A stretch of DNA of 64,000 nt from Symsagittifera roscoffensis (Eukaryota; Xenacoelomorpha; Acoela; Convolutidae): the NCBI RefSeq assembly GCF_963678635.1, contig NW_026971231.1, positions 17,103 to 81,102 of the forward strand. The letters run 5' to 3'. Each line of letters begins with the position of its first letter. Position 1 is the stretch's first letter. Position numbers and translations under genes: made by a program. The notes below the pieces were generated by a model. The model saw only the letters and a program-made list of their open reading frames with translations. It did no database searches and was not told the origin of the DNA. This document shows, piece by piece, positions 43,506 to 55,710 of this stretch.

Positions 43506-45986
43506 CATTAAAAGTGATTTAAGACAAAAATGGAAAAAACTCTTAAAAATTAATTTATTGACTTTGGAATTTTTCAGCAAAGCAGTTAAATTTTTTTATT
43601 GTCCAATTTTCTTAAAGGGAAATTGTATGAAAAGCGTTTTTCATAGACTGGATATTATTGTATGACCAGCGTTCTTCGTAAATTGGGGTAAAGTTACTTC
43701 TGAGCCGGACTTTTTAGCTGCCTACGCAATGTGTTAACAGAAAACCGGAAGTTTTATTCGAAATAACTAAAACTAATCTAAATTAGTCAGACTGCCAGTC
43801 TACAAACCCCTGTGACAAAAAACGATCATAGCTAATTAGTATTTCAAACTTTGAACGCAAGAAACAAATGTTTTTCAGATTGTAGAAAGAAATTGGCGTC
43901 AAAATTGCTGGTTAAATCTCGAAATTTGTCTTGAGAAAAATCATTAACAGGTCTTGTGTTGTCTTTTGTGATAACAGGTCTTTTGTGACAGACAAAAATC
44001 AGCCTGTCGTCATCCCAGTATCATTTGGTCTGGGAAATGTACAATATTCGACGTTGCTGGCTGAAGAATAGATTTCCGCATGCATTAAAACTTAAGACAT
44101 TTTTATGTTTTTGATCTCAAAAGAGTTCAACCTGCTAAAAGCAACTCTGGGCGATTTGGGATTGAAACAATTTTAATTTAAATAGGAGATGTATGATAAA
44201 AGACAACGATTCGTAGAAAAAGACGGACCGTAGAAGTTTAATCAAAAACAATTTACTCAATAGCAGTCTATTGAGCAACTCGTGTATTCGCCAGACCCCC
44301 CTTCTGCACCAAATCCTTAAAAATCCTGTCCCCAGTGGCGCCAGTCAGCAATCCTTTCTTCTCACACTATCATCAGAACAACCCTACAATTAGTTTTGAT
44401 TTTCTGAGTTTTCAAGAAATTATACAGAGGGCTACCCAAATTTCCCATGACTACATCGAGGATACAAAGGATATCATTTTATCCACTTATCCATTAGCAG
44501 TTTTTTTGAGAGTCGATGAAGGTAGTTCAGACTCTTATAAAGGTCTTGATAAGTTTTTGCAGTTTTTTTTCAGGATAAGATTTTTGCTCGGGCTCAAACT
44601 AATTTTTTCGAGGTTTGACTTTTCATTTCTTGTTATGTTCATTAACTTTTCTCTGTTAAGAGGAAAGCAAACTCCACTATCGAACAACAAAAAAATAGAA
44701 GTCGCAACAAACGTGATTGACTTCTACTTTCAAAAGGGAGTTTAAACTTCATATTTCAAACAAAAAAAGTTCCTTATTAATCCATTTTTCTGTTATTTGG
44801 GTTATTTTTTTAAAAAGGTCATAGTTTTGCTTTGGTCATATTTTTGCTTCTGTATGCGAACTTCGCTTCTGTGTTAAAAAAAGTGCCAATCATCCGTTGC
44901 CAATCATCCAAAATTCAAAGAGCCATCTTTTTTTTCTTTAAATATCAAAAGTTGAGTTTTTTCAAAAACATGTCAGTATATTTTTCTATTTTCTTGCGTT
45001 CTTTGACCTTTTTCCAACTGTCTGATGACTACGTCTGTCTGACGTTTTTCCAACTGTCTGACGTTTAAGTTTAACCAACTTTTTAGTGAACTTAAAGTGA
45101 AGAACGTCAGCTAAAAAAGCACTAGTTAGTCCAGCGGGGATAGACTAGTTGGGGGTAGACTTAGGGCAAGCAACCCGCCTCTCCTTGGAGAGTTCCCTTT
45201 AGTAGTATCTTGTTATATCCAGTTTTGGGTGACTGAAAGATCTCACAAATTGTTGTAAGAGAAAATCCGAAGCAGTTTAAGTTCTTGGGTTGAGTTACCC
45301 GTAAAAATTAGCAATGAAAAAATGCAAGCCCAATAAAGTTTTCATGGATAAATCCGCGCTTTTTCATATATAAGTGAATTGGCAAATATTTATCGAAAAA
45401 CATTGGAAAATTAGCGATGTTTTACTCATGATTTAGCGATAAAGTTTTTTCGAAAAATCAGCTGCTATGAATTAACGATGAAAAATTCTCGGCTAGTGAA
45501 AAAACTTTCATCAGATTTCACGAGCAAGTTTTCAACTACAAGAAATATGTAATGATTTGTTGCCTGTATCAACAAAGTACGCATCAAAGTTTTCTGTACT
45601 CAAGTCTTTTGCCCATTCAATGAACGTACAATTTTATTTCTCTTTTTCAGAGTGAAATTGATGAACTGTTTTGTTCAATAATAAGACTTGAACTCAAGTT
45701 TCGCCATTTCATGTGGTATCTTTTTCCACTTTGATAAGGACAAACACTGTAGTAAAATTCCATCGATTTTTATGGATTCAACTAAAGCACAACTTGCAAT
45801 CTTCAAAGGATTTCAGAATTTCAAACTCAGAAAAACGAAAAGTGGCGTCGCTGAGTATACGCGTTACAAAAGAAAAACGGAATTTCCAGCAAACATCACG
45901 AATAATTTATTCCCTTCCCAAGCCAAGATTCGTCCACCTGCGCAAATATATTAAAGGAGGTCAAAAATTGAAAACTTTTTCTAAAA
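43506..45986. other. Intergenic, no certain gene
   Basis: AT-rich sequence. A 136-codon frame at 44335-44745 shows no recognisable domain. On the minus strand at about 44266-44362 there is a protein-like stretch ending in a stop (GLLTGATGDRIFKDL), which could be the last exon of an unknown gene, but no good acceptor is seen. A 19-nt direct repeat (TTTTTCCAACTGTCTGA) occurs near 45011 and 45045. The 3' part is the upstream flank of the lectin gene. Confidence 0.3.
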
Positions 45987-47120
45987 ATGTATTGCTCACT
46001 TTTTGTCATTTTTTCTTTTTTTATTTTTTCTCGGCCTCATTTAAATTTTGTTAACTCAGAAATAATCCCAAATAGTATCGTGCTGATCCAGGGAATACCT
46101 TGCCCAGACTTAGACTCCTTTTATCTGAAATCAGAAGCTACTAATTTTCCTCGTGAATGCGACCACCTATGTTCTCGTACAACAAAATGCGAATCATTCA
46201 CATGGAACCGAAAGGACAGTACCTGTAATCTGTTCGCAATGCATCTTAATCAGACCTGTTTCATTCGGGACGACAACCAGTTCTGGTTCGTTAAACACTT
46301 CACAACTTCTCGGGCATCATTTTCGGATTATGTCACGTTGACTAAAAACAACCAATACAGCGAGCCAAATCCAGCTGCAATAGCCAATACTCCTTCAAGT
46401 TTTCAAGATTGTCGAGCTTATGATGCGATGACTTGGATTTCTGCTAAGCAAACTTGTGCTCAAAGCGGTCTAAAACTATTCACTCCTGAAAGTCTGGACC
46501 AGATTGCGATGATTCAAAATTGTGCTGGAATACCTGATGGAAACATGTGGACTGGGTATAAAAAGTCCGAAACAGTGGATCCAATCTCAGGACAGGGCTA
46601 CGTTACTGGGTTCTCGTCGGATGATCTGATGATTTTCTTTGACGATCAAATGTTTGGATCCTCGTCGAGTTCGCTTTTCGCAGATCACGACTCGTATTCC
46701 TGTGTCAGATACAACGAAGATCTTGGAGTCCTGAGAAACGTAGGATGCAATGAACTTCTCAGGTTCGTATGTGTCGCTGATTCGATTCCGAGAACGTGCG
46801 AAAACAACGATGCCAGCGCAGTATACGAGGAGCTCCTTCGGGTTGACGATAATCCGGTAGCCATGCGACGATTTCTGAGTGCCGGTGTCTGTAGCGAGGT
46901 AAATGCACTTGACTCTTATGAGTCTACATTAACAGATGCGGACTTTGCGGAGGTTCAAAGAGTTGCGCAAATTGTCAAGCCTGGTGGAAACTATGAGACG
47001 CAGATTGCATTCAAATATGGTACCGGTCTTGCAGAAACTGGAATTGTTCAATCGGTTGGTACAAAACTAGCTCAGAACCATTTAGGTTTCAGAATGCATT
47101 TTTTAAGCAAACTTGATTAA
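45987..47120 (+). CDS. Secreted PAN/apple plus C-type lectin domain protein
   Basis: The frame is 377 codons in one exon, with ATG in a favourable context (AAAAATG). Residues 1-23 form a signal peptide. Residues about 33-105 have the Cys pattern of a PAN/apple-like domain (CPDLDSFYL, CDHLC, CESFTWN, CNLFAM). Residues about 135-270 form a C-type lectin-like domain: WISAKQTCAQSGLKLFTPES at its start, MWTGYKK, and SCVRYNEDLGVLRNVGCNELLRFVC at its end. The calcium-site triplets EPN/QPD and WND are not evident in the core, so sugar binding is uncertain. The last 100 residues have no recognised domain. A poly(A) signal lies 79 nt after the stop, so the gene is probably complete. Confidence 0.8.
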   Translation: MYCSLFVIFSFFIFSRPHLNFVNSEIIPNSIVLIQGIPCPDLDSFYLKSEATNFPRECDHLCSRTTKCESFTWNRKDSTCNLFAMHLNQTCFIRDDNQFWFVKHFTTSRASFSDYVTLTKNNQYSEPNPAAIANTPSSFQDCRAYDAMTWISAKQTCAQSGLKLFTPESLDQIAMIQNCAGIPDGNMWTGYKKSETVDPISGQGYVTGFSSDDLMIFFDDQMFGSSSSSLFADHDSYSCVRYNEDLGVLRNVGCNELLRFVCVADSIPRTCENNDASAVYEELLRVDDNPVAMRRFLSAGVCSEVNALDSYESTLTDADFAEVQRVAQIVKPGGNYETQIAFKYGTGLAETGIVQSVGTKLAQNHLGFRMHFLSKLD

Positions 47121-47198
47121 GATGAATTCAGTCACATGAAAATGCAATACATTGCTTCGAAAAACGAAAACCTTAAAACTTTTAAGCAACTTTACGCA

Positions 47199-47204
47199 AA
47201 TAAA
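47199..47204 (+). terminator. Poly(A) signal AATAAA of the lectin gene
   Basis: AATAAA lies 79 nt after the stop codon of the lectin gene. A second overlapping pair (AATAAATAAA) is at 47261-47270. Confidence 0.5.
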
Positions 47205-47391
47205 TGAGGTTTTTGCTAGATTCTACAAAAAACGCACTTAAAATTTAGCTCACTTTTCTAAATAAATAAAAGGTTTGCAATAAGTGCTCTTTCGAACACT
47301 TCTCAAAACTAAAAGGCTTCATTCAATTGGTAGTTCAATGGCATTTTTGGCGTTCAAGGAGTTTTTTTTACAAAAAAGCAATGGATTTTAG

Positions 47392-47858
47392 GACCCCAGC
47401 AGTGCTTCCGGAGCGGAATTCGATGATAGCGACATGTTGTACTTGTGCGCGTCAAGTGTGTTTGCAAGTAGCCACATGATTCGATTGGATGCAGCTGGAA
47501 CGTATTGCCAGTCGCATAGTGGGGTGCTGATTTCTAAGGAAGAAGTCCAAAAGAGAGGCTGGATGAGACGAATACTCACGGCAATGAAGTGTGACTGGTC
47601 CATTTTCAAGGTAGCCGACGATGGTAAGCGAAGCCTATTTTTGACATTACGAGGCCAAACTGTGTATTTTGAGAACTTTACGCAGGTTCAGCGTCAAAGA
47701 CGCTCTCTTTGATCTTCCTTTGTTCTTTCGTGTTCTTTGATTGTTCGTACAGCGTGTTAAACGTTGTAACATGTTTTCAGAATTACGGCAACCGGATTCC
47801 AGCCACCTACTCACACCACAATATGCGCATATCCTTGAAATTACAAAATCATGTCTAA
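47392..47858 (+). CDS. Partial lectin-like gene, two exons
   Basis: An exon follows GGATTTTAG at 47391. It reads DMLYLCASS, MIRLDAAGTYCQSHSGVLISKEE, then CDWSIFK, the A-x-x-x-C-x-x-x-x-G-x-L-x-S-x-E pattern of the first half of a C-type lectin or Link-like domain. Two donors are possible: 47610 (AAG/GTAGCC) or 47623 (ATG/GTAAGC). The first joins in phase to 47781-47858 after TGTTTTCAG, giving NYGNRIPATY and ending at TAA. No start exon is seen, so it may be a 3' part of the gene to the left (alternative 3' end) or a gene fragment. Confidence 0.4.
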
Positions 47859-48092
47859 AGACTGATGTGTTTTTAGGGGGCGGCGTTTTTCGGCCTGTTT
47901 TTTTTTGTTCAGAAAGGGGAACAATTTGTTAATTCAGTGCAGAATTTTCTTTTTAGTTTTTAATATGTGAGGGCACAATCTTTGAAAGTTTTTTTGAAAA
48001 TATATAAAACTGAAGAAAGCCATATTATTGACAAAGGCAACTTTTTTCAAAAGCAGTTTTGACAAACGGAATTTAGATCAAGTTAACATCCC
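47859..48092. other. Intergenic between lectin exons and the second retroelement
   Basis: This is AT-rich sequence without a gene. The base composition changes from T-rich to A-rich on the plus strand somewhere in 48050-48250, which marks the start of the second element. Confidence 0.4.
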
Positions 48093-48542
48093 TGTTAACA
48101 AAAAACTGATTCAAGCTTTTGAATCCAACTAATGGAACCTGATCTAAACTATATTTTATGATTGGATAAATTAGATATTTTACCACTGTAAAGTATTTAA
48201 TATTAACCAATCATGATCCATCTAACTAACAACCCACTTATTTGTAAGTGCTGAAATTACTTGTAATTTCAGCACCAGAGAGATTTGAATTTAACTTAGA
48301 AATTAGTTGTCTCTCCGAGAGAACTTCAGCAGCCGCAACAAACCAGTATACCCTAGATCTATTGAGCCTAGCAGAGACTAGTTAAACACCCTGAGACTAG
48401 TAAGTATAAGAGTAAGATTAGGATCGGTATTAGACTAAGAAGTTGCACGAATCTATACGGCCGAAAATAAGATAGCGTGACGAGCAGACGGTGTACCCTA
48501 TCCGAAATTACTCTATGAGTTAACCACATCGGTCTTAACTCA
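48093..48542 (+). repeat. Candidate 5' LTR of the second element
   Basis: It is bounded by TGTTAACAAA and TTAACTCA, 2 nt before a TGG that could start the primer-binding site. It contains a perfect 13-bp inverted repeat at 48248-48275. There is no second copy in the window to test the boundaries. Confidence 0.35.
48248..48275 (+). repeat. Perfect 13-bp inverted repeat with 2-nt centre
   Basis: GTGCTGAAATTAC, TT, then GTAATTTCAGCAC. It lies in the candidate LTR. It could be a protein-binding dyad or an RNA hairpin. Confidence 0.8.
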
Positions 48543-48544
48543 TC

Positions 48545-48560
48545 TGGTGCGACAATAAGT
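48545..48560 (+). other. Candidate primer-binding site
   Basis: TGGTGCGACAATAAGT begins with TGG, the complement of a tRNA CCA end, and the sequence a few bases on (CTCGAATAG) resembles the complement of a T loop. I cannot name the tRNA. Confidence 0.35.
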
Positions 48561-49794
48561 CTCGAATAGACCTTAATAGCTTAGATTCAACCAAAAAAAT
48601 AGATTAGAATTTAGACAAAACATTTTTAAAATGTTATACGACGATAATTTAATCGAAATGTCTCTACGACTCAATAGATCAGAGCCGATATTCCGAACGA
48701 TAGCAGAACTACCCGGAATCGCAAGAAGACCTCAAACAAGAGACGACATACGACAAAGTAGAAACTTACCATATAGTTATATGATTGTACGGCAAAAGCC
48801 AATACAAACTTTTATATTTAGAGTCCTATTAGCAATGAATTTAGATTTTCATTTGCAAACATAAAATTTTGAAGTCAAAACTTCATGATCATTACAGGCG
48901 CTAAACAAAATTGTTAATATACAATAACGATTGATAAAAAGATCTCAGATCGTTTTCTTAAAATTCTGCAGTCTTATATAAAACATGTTTGGAAAATATT
49001 TATTGAAAATAAAAACAAAAATTAGTAGAATGACAATAAATTGTTAGTAATCATAAAATCATTTGTTGTCCCAGCTTCATCACCTAAACATAACAGCAAT
49101 CATAAGCTCACTAATATCATTAAAAAACTAAATCTTTTTCTTAAATAAATTTCAACCATTTTAAGATTAAATTCACTTAATTTTAAAATCAGATCATCAA
49201 GGCTTATCCTTGGATCTTAATTAATTTTCTATTTCACTAAATTTAAAACTTGATCATCAAGGCCAATCCTTGGATCAAAAAGAACAATTTTGTTCTCCCC
49301 TACCCACTTAGCAAGTGTCTAACGACCTCAAACGTCGATTCACTATCCAACCCTTCCAAAAAACCCAAGACTAATAGAAATTTTTCAACAAAACTAACCA
49401 TTCAATATAGGATAAACAGTGAAGAACTTCGGTTACTCATCCTTCACTTGAACCCTCCTCTTACCAGACCCAGGATAAATCTTAGACTTAGTAAGTTTAA
49501 AATAGTATCTAACGAACTACTCGCGTTCTAATTATACCTGAACCTTGTGGATCGATTTACTATTCTCCAACCCTTGAACACAATCACTACCCCTAAGTAA
49601 GATTAAGTAAGTTAACACCTTAGCTTATACTAGCCACGAGAAAGTAAAAAATCATTCTTCGGAATTGATATACTTTTCTCTCCAACCCTGAACAAAAAGA
49701 CCCAGGTTAGGCTAACCAAAAAATCGTAAGGACTAACAGTTTAAGAAAAGTAGACATCATCTAACAACTTTTTGCATCCCTCATCCTAAACCTT
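48561..49794 (+). other. Leader of the second element with a small ORF
   Basis: A 77-codon frame lies at 48631-48864, soon after the candidate primer site. It has no recognised domain and may be a leader peptide or chance. The rest holds short imperfect repeats around ATCATCAAGGC (49192 and 49252) and CCAACCCTT and no other gene. Confidence 0.4.
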
Positions 49795-52617
49795 ATGTCA
49801 TTCAAAAATCTAGGAAATAAACAAACAATCGTTTTACACAATTGCGAAATAGATAACAAAAAATACGATCTTGTAATCACACCTCATACACAAACAGTTG
49901 GATATATTAGAACAAAACGACTAACAATTAAAAGAAAAATATTAAACAAACAAAGACAAATCACACGAAAAAGATTTTCAAAAAATAGAAACGCATTTTC
50001 AGAATCAGAAGCCAGCAATTTAGATGAACTCTATAAATTAAAAGAATCGATTGACAAAAATTAACCTATCCACGATCAATTATATTTTTCCGACTCAGAA
50101 ACAACTTCAAATTCATCAAAAAGAGGAAAAAGAAGAATAAAAAAACAATTTAAACACAAACCAGTACACTTATATAATTGGAATCAACCAATTAGGCACA
50201 TCGATAGATATATATTAACAGCATTAAACGAAAAATTGAGCCACAGCCACACTCAAAGTGACGAAAGTCCAGATGACGAAGAAGTTTACCCCTTCCTCGT
50301 AGATGCACCCAATGATAGAGGGCAGCATATATTTTGCAAGAATTTACTCCTAAATTTGTTTGAACCCGGAATCAGTCCATGCAAAGCAGAATTCCCAGAT
50401 GTAAAAATCAAAAGACAAATTATTGAACATTATCTGAAAGATATATGTAATTTAACACAACAATACGGAATCTATACCATAGAATTCAGCACACCAAATC
50501 CGAATCATCGCAAATATGTAATTCAAACAGACGATCTTGAATTAGAATTTTCAAAAGTATTCTTAGAATATATTAAAAGCATACAATACCATAACTCACA
50601 AAGAGCAAATTCTATATTCACTAACGAAGTCTTTGCAATAATATATAGCTACATTTCAATATTAGAAAAAACAGAAATTCAAAGTATCTCACCAACTGAG
50701 ACATCCAAACATATAAAAGTACGAAATGAAATTACATTATTTTCAACTTTTCTACATATAATCAAAGAAAATTTCACTAAAGACGATGTTTCACAACACA
50801 CAAAACATGATTTACAAAAAATTTTGGCATGGTTTATAATAGATTATTTCACACATAATATAGACTTAATTTCAAAAGTAAGAAAAAATTTTAGACCTCA
50901 AAATCCAAACGATGATACTGCCATTACAGAACAGTCAGATTACGTTTGGGACCCTGAATGGTCTCATCATGCATTTATAAATATCCCACAATCAATCTCA
51001 ATTCAAGCAATAGGTACAATATCTTATCAAAGAGATTATGTGAGAGTAGTACCACTGACCATTGATGCAACACCATTGAACTACAATACATTTTTACCTG
51101 ATACACGAAATAATAGTTTAAATTCGACCGTCATACACAATGAAAACCTTAATGGAACTAGAAATCTTACACAACAAGATATTCAAACACCATCACACTT
51201 CATAAAAGAAGAAATCGTCCAAACAACAACAACTACACAACAAAGTATTTCACCAATACGTCCAAATTTAACAACACCAAAAAATACAAACACTTCAACG
51301 GCACAAGTAACCTTACAATCAACCGTTAAACCTTCGGTTGCTCCAAAATATTCACATATGGATTATCAAACAAATAGAACTACGAAAATACCGTCAAAAA
51401 CACGAAGAACGTTCACAAGAAACACTTTTGCAAAACACAATTATAACTACGCACATTCGTCAAAAACTAATTATTCCCCACGAAAACCTGATAATAATCA
51501 TATAAGTTCTCATCATTGCAATAACCCAATGACAACAGCCAACTCAGTAAATTTTCAAACTAATTCACATCCCCCACAGGATCGCAGTGAAAATTACCCA
51601 TTTTTTCAACAAAATAAAAATAAAAAGCAAGCACCTCATCATACGGATTACTTATCATCTGATGACGATTCTTTACAACCAGATATTTTTGCACCGTATA
51701 CCCAAGAATATCGCGGACAAGGAGCACAAAAACCTTATACATATAATAGAATTTTTTCTCAAAATCCAACAGAAACACGAAATCAACAACCAATACAAAT
51801 GCAAAATCCAACTAATACACAATCTTTTCAACCAATTCAACCACAAAATCCAACGATCACACACTCGTACCAACCAACTCAAATGCAAAACGAAATACCA
51901 CTCCCATATTATCTTCAACAACACGAAATAACAAAGAATCAACTTTCAAATTTTTCACAAATGCCAAATGCCGCAGAATCACTACAAATGACAATGAATC
52001 CATACCTTATGGGTGGATCATCAATAACATCAAATAAACCACTAATGGTTTTCACAGGAACAGATCCTGAATATTCTGTAGAAGATTATTTAAATGCAGT
52101 AACAGCAAATTTAATTTTAAATATAGGACCTGAACCAATTAATACACTATTACATCAAAATTGGATATATCGACGCACAAGGTTGATACAAACAACCTTA
52201 GATGGCGCAGCCCAAAAATGGTTTTCAGTATTACCTATAGAAATAAAATCAGATTGGAAAAGATTTACACAAGAATTTTCAAAAATGTTTGACTCCGAAA
52301 GAAATAAACAACACCAAAGAGTTTTATGTAATGATATTCGCAGATTACCAAATGAAACCATCAAACAATTAGCAGTACGCATCGAAACACTAGTTCGAAA
52401 AGCATATTCATTAAATACACATGACTATAAAAACACAAAAATGACAGAAATTTTAATGATGACCTTAACACCTCAATTAAGGAAAATAGCAATAAAAAAG
52501 AGAGCATCTCATCCTTCCTCAATTCGAGAGCCAGATTTAGATTTTCGAAAACTAGTAGACAAACTAGAACAAGCGGAAATCACAATGAAACTCGAAGAAA
52601 CAGAAAAGCTAAAACTA
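49795..52617 (+). pseudogene. Gag of the second element (two in-frame stops)
   Basis: The frame begins at ATG 49795, has an in-frame TAA at 50062-50064 and continues in the same frame for 851 codons to TAG at 52618-52620. The N-terminal part is basic (KRGKRRIKKQ). The middle is a long Asn/Gln/Thr-rich stretch. The last 200 residues look like a retrotransposon capsid: VFTGTDPEYSVEDYLNAV, TTLDGAAQKWF, FSKMFDSE, and a C-terminal helix with LEQAEITMKLEE. It would form the particle core. The single long frame on both sides of the stops shows they are point losses rather than gene ends. Confidence 0.7.
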
Positions 52618-52620
52618 TAG

Positions 52621-54297
52621 TATGTTAATCGAATCGAAACAAACACTACGCACATCAGTAACATACAGGAATCAGATACAGATCTAGTTGAAAAAATCAC
52701 TGAAATACTAAATATTTATGAAAAACACCCAAATTTTAAAGGTAAACCATCTTTCAAAAAATGGTGTAATTATTGCCGACGATACGGACATAGTATCTCT
52801 GAATGTAGACAAAAACAAAAAGATAACCAGAACAAACCTCAAAAACATAGAGAACCAAACAAATCATTCTATCAATATATGAAGAAAGATCAAAATTTAC
52901 CAAACAAAAACATATACAGTAACAACAGTTCAGGAAAACCACTTCCGAACAACACCAGTTACACAAGGAACCAATCACCATATAACTCAAGTTATAGAGG
53001 AAGATCACCAGAACGAAGAAATACACAGAATTATTCACAAAATAATTATAATCGATCAAATAGTCGAATTAACTATTCAAGATCAAATTCCAATGCAACA
53101 CAATTTGTTTCTAGATCCAGTTCCCAATCAAACCCAAGGAATAAACACTATTCCAATAATCAATCACGAAACTCATCATATAACAGAAACAGAAACTATT
53201 CACATAATAGAAATAGAAGTTATTCGAACAATCGAAATCAGAATTAGCCGAACAACCGATCAAGAAATAACCCATATAACAGATCAAACTATCACAGATC
53301 AAATAATAATTATCAAAACAGATCAAGGAATAATTCACAAAATCGAAATTCAAGTTATAATAATCGATATAGAAATTATTCTCAATCACCACATAGAAAT
53401 AATAACCATTATGATAATTCTAAACATCGACACAGAGATAGTACACCAAAACATCAGAGACAAATTAATCAAGTACAATCAAATGAAGAAACAACATCAG
53501 ACCCCCCAGGAGTTGATGACACAGGAAATAACGAACTACAATTAAATCAAATAAACTGTGAATCATCAGACACAGAAAGTGATACAGAAAATACCATTTC
53601 CATCAATATGATAGCAGTCGAAAACGACTACGAACCTATTATATATGAACAACCTTTTACATCACACATATATGAAAATCAGTTGGAACTTCTTCACAAT
53701 TATTACATTGAACCCATCAATTCTATACAAACTGCACAAAACATAAACGAAATTAACACGGTAAGTAAACCCAACGAAAATGACAAAATAAAAAGCTTAA
53801 ATACGAATCACATTTACCAAAATATACAAAACGAACAACCCAAAGAAAAAATTTGGACAATACCATTTCTTTTAGAAAGCCCAAGAAACAAGGAATTTCA
53901 AAAACCAGAACTTGAAATTGATTTTTTAATTGATTCAGGAGCAGAATCAAACATAATTAACATTCCCACATGGAATGAAATCAAAACATTACACCCGAAA
54001 TTAACGCCTCTTGCAACCTCTAGTAAACTAGCAACAGCACAAGGATCAACACTAATAAATTATGTAAAAGTTCAATTATTCCTTCTTCCCACAAAAACAA
54101 TGGAACAAAACAAAATTCTAAACAAACCATTTAAACAGATATTTCATATCACGGATATTAAACACAATATCATTGGCATACCATTTATCTCAAAATATAT
54201 ACCAACAATCAACATGTTGAATAGTAAAATACTAATCAAAGATAAATATACAAAAACAAAAAAAAACAGCTCTAACATTTTTTCAAAGATTAAATAA
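52621..54297 (+). pseudogene. Nucleocapsid knuckle and aspartic protease (same frame as gag)
   Basis: It continues the gag frame after TAG 52618. It holds one CCHC knuckle (CNYCRRYGHSISEC, about 52770-52811), a 200-residue Asn/Ser/Arg/Tyr-rich repeat tail interrupted by TAG 53245-53247, an acidic stretch, and a retropepsin-like domain with LIDSGAES (Asp-Ser-Gly at 53932-53940) and IIGIPFISKY near its end. The frame stops with TAA at 54295-54297, and RT is in the +1 frame. Confidence 0.75.
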
Positions 54298-55710
54298 ACA
54301 ACCACCATTCTTTTCAAAATTTTACCCAATTTATAACCAAAAACGGAAGCACCTGAAACCACTATCAGGAGATATGTATAACTTTTCAATAAAACAAGTT
54401 CACCAATATGATAAAAATCAAAATAAACAACAACTCTTTATGTCAGACTTTGAATTTAAACCTATCCATAAGTTTTTCAAAATCACGATCTCATCGATAA
54501 AATATTTGAAAAATACGAATTCAGACACCATTTCGTTGCATATATATAACAATAAACCATACAAAGTAACATTACCCTTAGGACTTTTAGGATATTGCAA
54601 AACAAACGCTACAATATCACCCATACATGAAAAAGCATACCGTGTAAATAATATACTCCAATTATTAGATATTTGTCAATCCACAATTCTTAACGAAGAA
54701 ATATCCATCAATAATATAATAAGTAATGAAAAAAGAAATACAGACTATTTCACAAAAAGCCCATATTTCAAACCTATATTCAACATAACCAACTATACAG
54801 AACATCAACAAAAGTTTTTAACAATGTTTAGCTTCCAACATTCACAAATAACACAAGACGAATTTGATAAGTTAGCTAAACAGCTAATAAAATATTCATC
54901 AGTCTATGCAACATCAAAATTTGATGTTGGAAAAATCAGTTCATCACTACATCTCCCGTTAAAACCTGATGCAGTATTCAAGAAACAAAGAGCTAGTAAA
55001 GTACCAATTTTTTTACACGACAAAGTAAATAGATTACTTGATATTTTAGAACAATACAAAATTATCTCACCGGTAAACAAAGAAGAACAACCAAAAGGTA
55101 ACACATTTATTAAACCTGTTATTATCCTAGCAAAAGGAGAATCATTAAAAATAGTTTTAGACGCTAGATTTCTCAATTCACTAATAGACGAATCAAAATG
55201 CAATTGGCCTATTGAACCAATACAAGTTATTTTAACAAAAATAAACGGAAAATACTTTACAACCGCAGATATAAATAGTGCATACAATCAAATGCCACTA
55301 TATGAACAATCACGACGTTTAACACAATTTGTTATTGGAAATCAACAATACGAATTCAACCGCCTATTCTATGGAATATCTATAGGACCAGCAGCATTTT
55401 CAGCTTTTATGAGCAAAATTTTTAGACCACTAATACTTAAGAAAAACGCAATCACCTATTTAGACGATGTTTTTATGCAATCACAGACAAAAGACGAAAT
55501 GTTTACAGTTTTAGAACACTATCATAAAATACTTCAGAACGAAAATCTGAAGGCCGCCCCCGACAAATCTCACTTCTTTTTAACAAGAGTTAAATTTTTA
55601 GGACATAACATAGAAAGAAACGCAATCACTCCATTGAAATCACGCATTGATGCTATTCAAAAACTTCAACCACCAACAAACAAAAAGAAAATCCAAGAAT
55701 TCCTTGGAAT
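54236..55710 (+). pseudogene. Reverse transcriptase of the second element
   Basis: It is open in the +1 frame relative to gag-pro and overlaps it by about 60 nt around an A run (54250-54268). After a linker, the RT domain runs from about 54950: PLKPDAVFKK, IVLDARFLN, TTADINSAYNQM, RLFYGISIGPAAF and the catalytic TYLDD (55457-55468), then KAAPDKSHFF and VKFLGH. At about 55711 one base is missing (GMLTS stop) where the thumb should continue. Confidence 0.85.

Noticed and set aside
44335-44745. 136-codon ORF in the intergenic region
   Set aside because: No ATG start, no domain, Phe-rich as expected in AT-rich DNA, and it overlaps a minus-strand stretch that looks as much like protein.
54245-54275. 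A AAA AAC slippery site at the gag-pro/RT overlap
   Set aside because: A -1 slip there runs into TAA at once. RT is in the +1 frame, so this heptamer cannot make the fusion. An indel in the A run is as likely.
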